A DNA stretch of 10,121 nucleotides from Pontiella sp. (GTDB lineage Bacteria > Verrucomicrobiota > Kiritimatiellia > Kiritimatiellales > Pontiellaceae). The notes beneath the pieces were generated by a model. It was not told the origin of the DNA and did no database searches. It worked only from the letters and a program-made list of their open reading frames with translations. A program made the position numbers and the translations under genes. The stretch is taken from NCBI GenBank assembly GCA_029935255.1, contig JAOZKS010000070.1:1-10121 (forward strand). The letters run 5' to 3'. This document shows positions 1 through 7,800 of this stretch, piece by piece. The first letter of the stretch is position 1. Every line of letters begins with the position of its first letter.

Positions 1-1879
1 TCGTGTTTCCATAGACGAGATCGTTTTCAAAGAACATGTAGGGCGTATCCTGAATGCCGCCGTAAGTGGAAAAGCTATAGTCGAATCCTTTCGAGGAAAT
101 CCCATCGATCAACGGCACGCTCCAATCGGCTCCCGCCGGATCAAACGCATCATCAATGGTCTGATCCCTGTTTGGATTGTAGGAGGGGTCGCGCTGGTCA
201 TAGTTGGTGCCGCCGCCCAAGGGCTGAACCAAGGCGCCGATGTGCATCTTTCCAAGGATCGCGGTGTGGTAGCCGGCCTTCTTGAGCATGGCACCCACAC
301 TTTCCTGTCCGACAGCAAATTGAGATCCTCGATTAAAGTGCCACCCGGAATTGCCGGAATTCCTCCAAACATAGTTTCCAGAAAGCAGGCTGTAGCGGTT
401 GGGGGCGCAAAGCGCCGCCGGGGTGTGGGCATCGGTAAAGCGCATGCCCTGCTGGGCGAGTTGCTCGATGCACGGCATGTCGACGGGGCAGTTCGGGTTG
501 TAGGCCTGCGTGTCGCCATAGCCCATGTCGTCCGCGAAGAAGATTAGAATATTCGGTTTGATGCCCGCCACCGATTCATTGACCGTGATGGACACCGCAA
601 CCACGTTTCCATCCAGCGAACCGTCATTCACCTTGTACTCGAAATAGTCGGCACCCAGATAGCCGCTGTCGGGCGAATAGACGAATGCTCCGGTGGAGGA
701 AAGCACCACCGACCCGTGGGTGGGTTCCGACACCTTGATGGCGATGATCGCATCCCCATCCGCATCGCTATCGTTGTCCAACACACCCGGAGCAGGAACA
801 TTAAGGGACGTGCCGGAAACCATCGCATAGCTGTCGGCCACCGCAACCGGCGCATCCGGTGTGTTGGTGACAGTAATGAACACCGTGGCCGCCGTGCTGT
901 TTGCGGTGCCGTCGTTCGCGGAATAGGTAAAGCTGTCCGCACCGGAAAAGTTGCTGTTTGGCGTGTAGGTGAACGAGCCATTTGTATTCAGAAGCAGCGA
1001 ACCGTTGGCCGGATCGGAAGCCCATTGCGCAGCCAGCGGATCGCCATCCGCATCGCCATCGTTTTCCAGCACGCCGGGGGCGGAAACCATCAGCACACCC
1101 TCTTCCAGAACGCCATACACATCGTTGGTTGAAACGGGCTGCGTATTGCCGATGGCGCCTTCCGCCACGGCAACCACGATATCGTCCATGCTGGAGCCAA
1201 AGTTAGATTGATTGTCGCGGGTTCCTGAAAGAGCCACGGCCAAGGTTACACTTTGATCTACAGCCAATGTGCCCAGCGAAGAAATATCGAAGGAGAAACC
1301 GGCTAAGGTTGATCCGATCGTTGCAGCGGCCATCGCGTTTCCAAGACTTAAGATTGAGATTTCATCTGTTTCGAAGAGCGAACCTGTTCCTCCGGTGTTT
1401 GATGCCTCGACGATTTGCAACGGGGTAAGCGCAACCCATCCGCCTCCCGTGTCAGCCCAGACTTTATACCCCATGGTAAATTCAGTCGTGTTATCCCGAT
1501 AAAGAGTCGCATTCAAAGACAACGTCGAAGACGAAAAATCAAGCTTCTGACCCGCTACCGGGGTCAGGGTGAATGATGCATACGAAGGTACGCCTGCCGT
1601 CATGTCCAAATTGGCGGCATCGATTCCCTTGTTATCAGAGCTCCGAGCCGAGATAAAAAACATATCATCGCCGGAAGCATCCCCGTCATACCAGGCGCGC
1701 TGGGCATTCCGGCTGGTGCTGGCGTCGGAATTGGTTCCATGCGTAAATGCAACGTCTCCAACCGCCAGACTGCCGTCGGTGGCACCGGACAATCCCGAAT
1801 TAAAATCATACGTCACCGTGGCGGCCTGCGAGCCGAAACCCATCCCCATCACACATAATAGCGCTATTGTTTTCTTCAT
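1..1879 (-). CDS. Secreted cadherin-like repeat/sulfatase fusion, 3' end outside window
   Basis: This minus-strand frame is open without a stop from the ATG at 1879 to the left edge (626 codons), so the C-terminus is missing. Residues 1-19 are a Sec signal peptide (MKKTIALL..., likely cleaved near SQA). Residues 20-240 form an unassigned secreted module beginning TVTYDFNSG. Two tandem Ig/cadherin-type repeats (Big_9/VCBS-like) follow at about 244-338 and 340-433, each with a calcium-binding-like acidic motif (ENDGDADGD, DNDSDADGD) and a GADxFxY strand. The sulfatase domain starts near 440 (KPNILIFFADDMGYGD, with the paired metal-binding Asp). It has the formylglycine signature CAPNR with Cys491 and a GKMH motif. 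It probably hydrolyses sulfate esters on a glycan outside the cytoplasm. The ATG overlaps the stop of the upstream sulfatase gene, so the two are co-transcribed. The repeats may anchor or space the enzyme, which is inference. The Asn in CAPNR is unusual but keeps the essential Cys, Pro and Arg. Confidence 0.9.
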   Translation of the reverse strand, partial: MKKTIALLCVMGMGFGSQAATVTYDFNSGLSGATDGSLAVGDVAFTHGTNSDASTSRNAQRAWYDGDASGDDMFFISARSSDNKGIDAANLDMTAGVPSYASFTLTPVAGQKLDFSSSTLSLNATLYRDNTTEFTMGYKVWADTGGGWVALTPLQIVEASNTGGTGSLFETDEISILSLGNAMAAATIGSTLAGFSFDISSLGTLAVDQSVTLAVALSGTRDNQSNFGSSMDDIVVAVAEGAIGNTQPVSTNDVYGVLEEGVLMVSAPGVLENDGDADGDPLAAQWASDPANGSLLLNTNGSFTYTPNSNFSGADSFTYSANDGTANSTAATVFITVTNTPDAPVAVADSYAMVSGTSLNVPAPGVLDNDSDADGDAIIAIKVSEPTHGSVVLSSTGAFVYSPDSGYLGADYFEYKVNDGSLDGNVVAVSITVNESVAGIKPNILIFFADDMGYGDTQAYNPNCPVDMPCIEQLAQQGMRFTDAHTPAALCAPNRYSLLSGNYVWRNSGNSGWHFNRGSQFAVGQESVGAMLKKAGYHTAILGKMHIGALVQPLGGGTNYDQRDPSYNPNRDQTIDDAFDPAGADWSVPLIDGISSKGFDYSFSTYGGIQDTPYMFFENDLVYGNT

Positions 1880-3384
1880 TTTCTTCTCTTCTTTTTCTTC
1901 TGTTTGGCCGCTATTTCGTCAAGTTGATCCTGCGGCATAAACGATGGTTTAGATGGATAATCATCCTTCAAATAGGCGAGCCGCTTTTGGGCACTGGCCT
2001 GATCGTCGAATTGTTCAATGACTGGATCTTTTGTTTCGACCATCCATTGGCGCACGCGCTTTCGGTAACCCTTGATTAATGCGGCATATTCGGGATTTTG
2101 TGCGAGATTATTCAGGCAGCCAGGGTCTTTTTCGAGGTCGTAAAACTCCTCCAAATCGCGGTCGCGCCACATTCTGACGCGCTCGGCGGATGCGGGGTCG
2201 GCCTCCATCGCCTTCATGATCAGCCCTTCATTGTTGTTTTTATAGTTTGCCTCTGGCGCACTCCACAGGTTGAAGATATAGCCGTACTTTTCGTCCTGCA
2301 CCGAGCGCATCGGCCGCGCGGGACCGCCGATCAGATAGTCCACCTGCTTAAAGACCACATTGCGATCGCCTTGTTCTCCACCCCTGAGCAACGGAACAAA
2401 GGATCTACCGTCAAGGTTTTCAGGGATTGGAAGGCCGGCGGCATCCATCACCGTCGGGAAAAAGTCGACCGCCGATACAAAGTGCTTTTCATCGATCCGG
2501 CCCGGCCCGACCACCTTTGGCCACTGCACAAACCACGGCGTGCGCGTGCTGGCCAGATAGACATTAGCCTTGGCAAACGGAACCGCCGCGCCATTGTCGG
2601 CAAGGAACATGACCAGCGTCTTATCGCGCTGACCCGACTCGGCCAGTGCCTGAATTACCGCAGCAAACGTGTCGTCGAGACGGCGAACGGAATTATAGTA
2701 CCAGCTCAGCTCTTCGCGCACTTCGGGCAGGTCGGGCAAGTTGGGTTGCACCACCACATCGGCGGGGCTGAATAGTTTCGAAGGTTCCTCGGCATTCTTC
2801 AGTTTCCGGCCATTCGGATTGTGAAACGGACGGTGCGGATCATGTGAGTTGACCATCATATAGAAGGGTTTTCCTTCTCTTTCCGAACGTTGGAAAAACT
2901 CCGTACAGAATTTTTTGTAGAGCTTCGGACTGCGGCCTGCACCCACCTCGCCATAGTCGCGCACAAAATCCCATTGATATTGCATGTCGGGCGTCGAGTG
3001 GCTCACCTTCCCGAGAATGCCGGTCAAGTAGCCCGCATCCTGCAGCGTCTGCATCACGGTCGGAATCTTTTTCTTTAAATGGATGAATCCCGGCATACCG
3101 CTCGTATTTCCATAGCGACCGCAGGCAATCGTCGAGCGGCTCGGCATACAGATCGGCGTATTCGTGTGACCATGATTAAACGACAGCCCCTCGCGGGCAA
3201 ATCGATCGAGATTGGGCGTGAGATCCGGCAACCCCTTATTCAGATATCCCACTGCCTCGTAGCCGAGATCATCGGCGGTGATCAATAGAATATTCAATCC
3301 GTTGCCGGTGGCAGCCAAGGTTTTGGTTGCGGTTATTCCACAAACCGCGAGAGTGAGTGTCCGGGTGAAAGATCGTCTATCCAT
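1876..3384 (-). CDS. Type S1 sulfatase, heparan N-sulfatase (sulfamidase)-like
   Basis: A complete 502-residue exported sulfatase. The frame stays open further upstream, but the ATG at 3384 is preferred: AAGGA lies 5 bases before it, and the protein then begins MDRRSFTR, a twin-arginine-like signal. Metal-binding Asp pair sits in LLITADDLGY (residues 33-42). The formylglycine signature is CMPSR with Cys79, the residue oxidised to formylglycine by a maturase not present here. GKVSH, a HDPHRPF segment, YNSVRRLDD and LADNGAAVPFAK follow in the order typical of S1 sulfatases, and the combination resembles the N-sulfoglucosamine sulfohydrolase branch. That suggests N-sulfate or a related sulfate as target, but sub-family assignment by eye is uncertain. 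The C-terminus is strikingly basic (KQKKKKRRK) and is encoded by a purine-rich tract that lies just before the next gene's start. First gene of the leftward operon. Confidence 0.93.
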   Translation of the reverse strand: MDRRSFTRTLTLAVCGITATKTLAATGNGLNILLITADDLGYEAVGYLNKGLPDLTPNLDRFAREGLSFNHGHTNTPICMPSRSTIACGRYGNTSGMPGFIHLKKKIPTVMQTLQDAGYLTGILGKVSHSTPDMQYQWDFVRDYGEVGAGRSPKLYKKFCTEFFQRSEREGKPFYMMVNSHDPHRPFHNPNGRKLKNAEEPSKLFSPADVVVQPNLPDLPEVREELSWYYNSVRRLDDTFAAVIQALAESGQRDKTLVMFLADNGAAVPFAKANVYLASTRTPWFVQWPKVVGPGRIDEKHFVSAVDFFPTVMDAAGLPIPENLDGRSFVPLLRGGEQGDRNVVFKQVDYLIGGPARPMRSVQDEKYGYIFNLWSAPEANYKNNNEGLIMKAMEADPASAERVRMWRDRDLEEFYDLEKDPGCLNNLAQNPEYAALIKGYRKRVRQWMVETKDPVIEQFDDQASAQKRLAYLKDDYPSKPSFMPQDQLDEIAAKQKKKKRRK

Positions 3385-3389
3385 GGGAG

Positions 3390-3394
3390 TCCTT
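3390..3394 (-). promoter_or_regulatory. Ribosome binding site fixing the sulfatase start at 3384
   Basis: AAGGA on the minus strand, 5 bases before the ATG. It decides against the longer reading frame that starts at 3579, which would also run through the divergent promoter and into the plus-strand sulfatase. Confidence 0.75.
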
Positions 3395-3413
3395 TTTAGA
3401 TAAATAGATTTGC

Positions 3414-3443
3414 AAACTACGATGTAACCGCATACATTGTCAA
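3414..3443 (-). promoter_or_regulatory. Candidate sigma-70-type promoter for the leftward sulfatase operon
   Basis: A perfect TTGACA -35 box (3443 to 3438, minus strand) is followed after 18 bases by a weak -10 candidate TAGTTT (3419 to 3414). The spacer is almost entirely the palindrome at 3422-3437. The -35 is convincing; the -10 matches only half of the consensus, so the promoter would be weak or activator-dependent. Confidence 0.45.
3422..3437. promoter_or_regulatory. Candidate LacI-family operator palindrome
   Basis: ATGTAACCGCATACAT has perfect 5-base arms (ATGTA/TACAT) and a central CG, the hallmark of LacI/GalR-family operators. It occupies the -35/-10 spacer of the minus promoter and lies 53 bases upstream of the plus-strand sulfatase start, so one repressor could control both directions. 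No regulator gene is in the window. The protein partner is inferred from the symmetry alone. Confidence 0.45.
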
Positions 3444-3490
3444 GCGCTGTCCAAAGGATTTTATCTACGACACCAAATCTTGGAGCATTT

Positions 3491-4867
3491 ATGAATCGCA
3501 GAGCATTTATTGAAACAGCTGGGTTTGCAGGTATTGCCACAACCACCACGTGGGCGGCAGCCAAAGGCCGCAAACCCAACCTATTGATTCTTTTCGCCGA
3601 TGACCTCGGCTATGGCGACGTGGGATTCAACGGCTGCACCGAGATCCCCACCCCCCACATCGATTCGCTGGCCCAAAACGGAGTCGTCTGCTCCAACGGC
3701 TATTCCTCCTGCCCCGTTTGCGGGCCTTCGCGCGCCGGGCTGCTTTCCGGCCGCTACCAAAACCACCTCGGCTTCGAAGACAACCCCGGTCCCTTCCGCC
3801 AGTCGAAGGAGACCCGACTCGGATTCCCCCTCGAACAGAAGACCCTCGCCGACCGCATGAAGGCGCTGGGATATGTCACCGGCATGATCGGCAAGCAGCA
3901 CGACGGGATTGCGCCGGAATACAATCCGGTCAACCGCGGGTTTGACGAATTCTACGGCTTCAACAACGGCGCGACCGACTACTTTAAACCCAGCAAACTG
4001 ATGCGTGGTCTAAAGCCGATCAAAATGGAACAGGGTTATATTACCGATGCCTTCGGAGATGAGGCGGCGGACTTCATCCGTCGACATAAAGCCAATCCGT
4101 TCCTGCTCTATGTGGCATTCAACGCCCCGCACGGCCCGCTGCACGCGAAAGACGAGCACCTCAAACAATTCAAACACATCAAAGACGAAACCCGTCGCAA
4201 ATATGCCGCCATGGTGTATTCAATGGATGAAAACATCGGCAAAGTCCTATCTGAACTTCGGAAACAGGGTCTGGAAGAAGACACGCTGATCTTTTTCCTG
4301 AGCGACAATGGCGGCCCTAAAAACATTTCCGCCAGCAACGGGGCGCTGCGCGGTCAAAAGGGCGAGTTCTATGAAGGCGGCATCCATGTTCCCTACATCG
4401 TGCAGTGGAAAGGCCAGCTGCCGGAAGGATCAATCTACGATCAGCCCGTCATCTCGCTGGATATTCTTCCGACCGCAGTCGCGGCTGCCCGGGGAACGGT
4501 TTCCAACGATTGGAAACTCGACGGTATCAATCTGCTTCCCCATCTGGCCGGAAACATGAAAACGCCGCCGCACAATGAACTTTATTGGCGGTTCCTGTTC
4601 CAAGACTGCATCCGAACCCCCGAATGGAAGCTCGTTAAGGTCAAAGAGAAGAGCGGCGGCAAAGTGCGCGACTGGCAGCTGTTTAAAATTTCGGAAGACC
4701 CCGGCGAGAAAACCGACGTCATCAAGCGCTATCCCGAAGTCGTCGAGAAACTTATGCAGAAATATGAAACATGGACCGCCGACCTGCCCGCCCCGCAATG
4801 GGGCTGGCAACCGGCCTTCTGCGGCAAGATCCGCATCGACCCCAAAAGCCCCGACAAGGATTGGTAG
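3491..4867 (+). CDS. Type S1 sulfatase (arylsulfatase/GALNS-like), Tat-type signal
   Basis: A 458-residue exported sulfatase. The ATG at 3491 has GGAG 5 bases upstream and gives MNRRAFIETAGFAG, a twin-arginine-like leader ending near WAAA; a longer frame from 3437 would run over the promoter and is less likely. The domain starts at KPNLLILFADDLGYGD (metal ligands Asp37 and Asp38). The formylglycine signature is CGPSR with Cys77, followed by a basic segment LLSGRY. GKQHDG replaces the common GKWHLG. FNAPHGPLH, FLSDNGGP (metal-binding Asp-Asn) and SLDILPT complete the S1 layout. It should hydrolyse a sulfate ester on a glycan after export and Cys-to-formylglycine maturation. The exact position cleaved cannot be told. 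It is the first gene of the rightward operon and lies 16 bases before the large modular protein. Confidence 0.93.
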   Translation: MNRRAFIETAGFAGIATTTTWAAAKGRKPNLLILFADDLGYGDVGFNGCTEIPTPHIDSLAQNGVVCSNGYSSCPVCGPSRAGLLSGRYQNHLGFEDNPGPFRQSKETRLGFPLEQKTLADRMKALGYVTGMIGKQHDGIAPEYNPVNRGFDEFYGFNNGATDYFKPSKLMRGLKPIKMEQGYITDAFGDEAADFIRRHKANPFLLYVAFNAPHGPLHAKDEHLKQFKHIKDETRRKYAAMVYSMDENIGKVLSELRKQGLEEDTLIFFLSDNGGPKNISASNGALRGQKGEFYEGGIHVPYIVQWKGQLPEGSIYDQPVISLDILPTAVAAARGTVSNDWKLDGINLLPHLAGNMKTPPHNELYWRFLFQDCIRTPEWKLVKVKEKSGGKVRDWQLFKISEDPGEKTDVIKRYPEVVEKLMQKYETWTADLPAPQWGWQPAFCGKIRIDPKSPDKDW

Positions 4868-4868
4868 C

Positions 4869-4874
4869 GGAGAG
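4869..4874 (+). promoter_or_regulatory. Ribosome binding site for the modular protein at 4884
   Basis: GGAGAG, 9 bases before the ATG at 4884, in the 16-base gap after the sulfatase stop. Together with the signal peptide that begins at 4884, it rejects the in-frame start at 4575 inside the sulfatase gene. Confidence 0.7.
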
Positions 4875-4883
4875 AAAATAAAT

Positions 4884-7800
4884 ATGAAAAAGCTAATCAT
4901 AACTGGACTCCTTTGCGGTGCCTCAGCGTGGGCGACCACCCCGGTTCCGTTCTCTTCGCACGAGTTTGCAACCACTTCGACGGGCGTGTTGGCCACGCTT
5001 GAATTTGACAGCGACGCGAACCGCCTCTACAGCGTTTTCCGAAACGAAAACCTGCTTTCCAATGAGTGGAACGCAGTTACATCTGATCTACCGGGCACAG
5101 GCTCACCGATCGTTCAATACGACCTGACTCCGCTTGCGATGCTACACCGCTTCTACAAAGCCTCGTCCATCGCCGCCCCGCCCGCCAACCTCCTCCTCAA
5201 CGGCGATTTTGAAACCGGCACGCCCACATCGGGAGGAACCGCAACCTTCGACGCCCCACCGTGGCAGCGGTATGTCAATCTGGAGAACTACAACTCGTGG
5301 CTGACCGACGACACATTCGATCCAATCATCGGAACCGATAATCAGGCTCTCGAATTCCGCTGGGGCGTCACAACCATCTACCAAGATTTCACCGCCATCG
5401 CCGACCGAAACTACTTGTTCAGCTGCGACAGTCTTCAATCCTCAGGAAACACAAAACATATACCCACCATGCAGGTGGAGTGGTACGACGCAGCTTCAAC
5501 AGTCATTGGTTCCACCATTAATCTCGACTCGATTGCCCCCGCAGGAACGGGAACCAATGTAGGCGTATGGATCAGTATGCAGGGTCAGGCAATAGCTCCT
5601 GCCGGAGCAGTGGCAGGCCGACTGGTGCTAACGCTGAAAACAGAAAGCACCGGAACCCGCAAGAACTGCTATTTCGACAATGCCTACGTGGGGCTCGTAC
5701 CGCTCGGCGCAGCCGTTGTTTCCACCGACTGGACCTCGTTCGGCAACGCCTCCCTCGCGGCTGCCGCCCAATACGCCGGCCTCTACGCCGTCGCCAACGA
5801 CACCATCGAAATCAACCGGATCGATGAATCCATTGTCGATACCGTTTCCGTCGGTGCAATCAACGGCCTGGCCTTCACGGCATCTGGAAGACAGCTCTTC
5901 ATTTCCACCCCCGACTCCGTGAAAGCCTACAACGTCGGCACCGGCCAGCTTCGCAACTTTATCGACGGCCTCTCCCTCGGAACCGAAAAAACAGGAATCG
6001 CGCACTTTAAGGGCGAACTGTTTGTCGGCACCGCCTCCGGCGACATTCTCCGCTACGACGCAAAACTCGACGCGGCGGCGGGAACTTATTCAAACACCAT
6101 TCATATCGGTGAACCCGTCTGCGGCATGGCCGTCGACATTCAGGACGAAATGCTCTACATCGCCTCGCCCAGCAACCTCTATAGCTTCAACCCCAGCAAC
6201 TCGGTGCTAACACAAATCGCCACCGCATCGAACCTGGTCGATATCACCTTTGGCCGCACCTACGGCGCAAACGGGCACGGCGGACTGATCCTCCTGCAAG
6301 ACCACGGCAACGAGCGCGTACTCAGTCTCGTTTCAACCGCCGCCCTCCAAGCAGGCGGGTCGGTCGTTCCCGAACCCTACCTCGAAACCCGAAACGCCAT
6401 TCCATCCATTTCAGCCACCGCCTGTGGCCGAATCCTCGCCGCCGGAACCACGCCGCAAATCCTCTCCGACGCCTCCGACACCCGCATGGACTTCATGGAG
6501 TGGGTGGCCGACGAATTCCAGCAAAACGTGCTGCTGGTCAAAGCCCTCTGCTGGCAGGATGGCGGCTTGACCGGAATGGTTCATAACTCGGCGGCTCGGC
6601 TCGGCGGAAACCGCAGGACGTCTGCCAGCCCCGATGCCGCCTACTGGGTCGTCTGCCAGCTGCTGATGAGCGACGAAATCAACGGCGACCCCGAAGCGCA
6701 GGGCATCGTACGCGAAATCGTCAAGCGCTACGCCACGCTGAAAGTCAGCACCGATGGCCACTGGTATCACTGGTACAATCCCAACACCGGCCTCTCCAAT
6801 GATATAAAAACCAGCATCTACTCCACGATGAAAGGGGTGCACCTGGCCATCCGTGCCAAGGCCTACTACCCCAACGACCCCGAAATCGTCGCCGCCGCCA
6901 ATACCATCATCGGGCGTCTGCGCAACCAACGCGACTATATCCGCGAGTTCGGAAAGCTCGCCTCCCCGGCAGACGATCTCGGCCCTCTCATTGATGCCAA
7001 CACCGCCGCCCCCTATCAAGAAATCCATCTCGCCAGCGAACTGATGGCCGCCACCGAACCCATGGCCGAAAACGCCTACCTCGACTATTGGCGCTACCGC
7101 GAAAACCATACCATCAACTATACCCTTCCAGACGAGCCCATCGTCCGCAACAACACACGCGGCTTCTGGCGCATGTACGACCAGTCCACCATCCAGTTCT
7201 GTCGCGACGACCCCGAATGGACGCAGGAGTTCAGAAACTTCTACGCCCTCTTCGCCGGGTGGACCGACGACCACGCACCGGAACACCTCACCGCCTTCTC
7301 CGCAGGAAGCACTCCCTCCGGCTACTCCGGCGACAACTACACCTACCACCCCGGGACCGTGAACAGCTTTGGCACCGTCATCGGATTCGGACTTCAAGGC
7401 GATACCGTCCCCGTGGTGGGCGCCTACTTTGCCTATCGCAACGGTCGGCGCCAAGCCATGCAGGGTTCATCAAACTATGCCGGTGCCAACCTGCTCACCC
7501 GCATTTCCTACGACGACCCAAGTTGGCTCATGTATTCCATCAGCCCCACCGACCACCAATATGCCGGCTATGCCCTCGGCGAAATCCTCGCACCCGGGAG
7601 TATTGATCGCGCCATCGCCCTTCACACCTACCTCGAGCCGCAGTTCGATGGAACCACGCTTCGCTTTTCGCGCACGGTGAAACGCCATGTTCGGGGAACG
7701 ACCGACGGCACCAACTGGGATTCGCTCGGCTTCCACGATTCTCCCTACACCCCGCCCGCAGGCTTGGCCTACACCAACTACATGGTCACCGGCGCGGAAG

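Noticed and set aside
2098..2775. Plus-strand open frame of 225 codons
   Set aside because: It is antisense to the minus-strand sulfatase, which keeps all family motifs; the plus frame has no recognisable fold or leader.
3385..3579. Upstream extension of the minus-strand sulfatase
   Set aside because: It would place the Tat-like leader internally, cross the divergent promoter and overlap the plus-strand sulfatase start; the ATG at 3384 has a good ribosome binding site.
4575..4883. In-frame upstream extension of the modular protein
   Set aside because: It lies inside the sulfatase gene in another frame, is low-complexity in character, and the signal peptide and ribosome binding site both fit the ATG at 4884.
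4430..4996. Minus-strand open frame of 188 codons across the sulfatase/modular gene junction
   Set aside because: It spans two well-supported plus-strand genes and shows no domain or start signal of its own.
6411..7454. Long minus-strand open frame (347 codons) opposite the modular protein
   Set aside because: It is Gly/Val/Ala-rich, has no recognisable domain or ribosome binding site, and mirrors the NNC-ending codons of the plus-strand gene, which shows clear domain structure.
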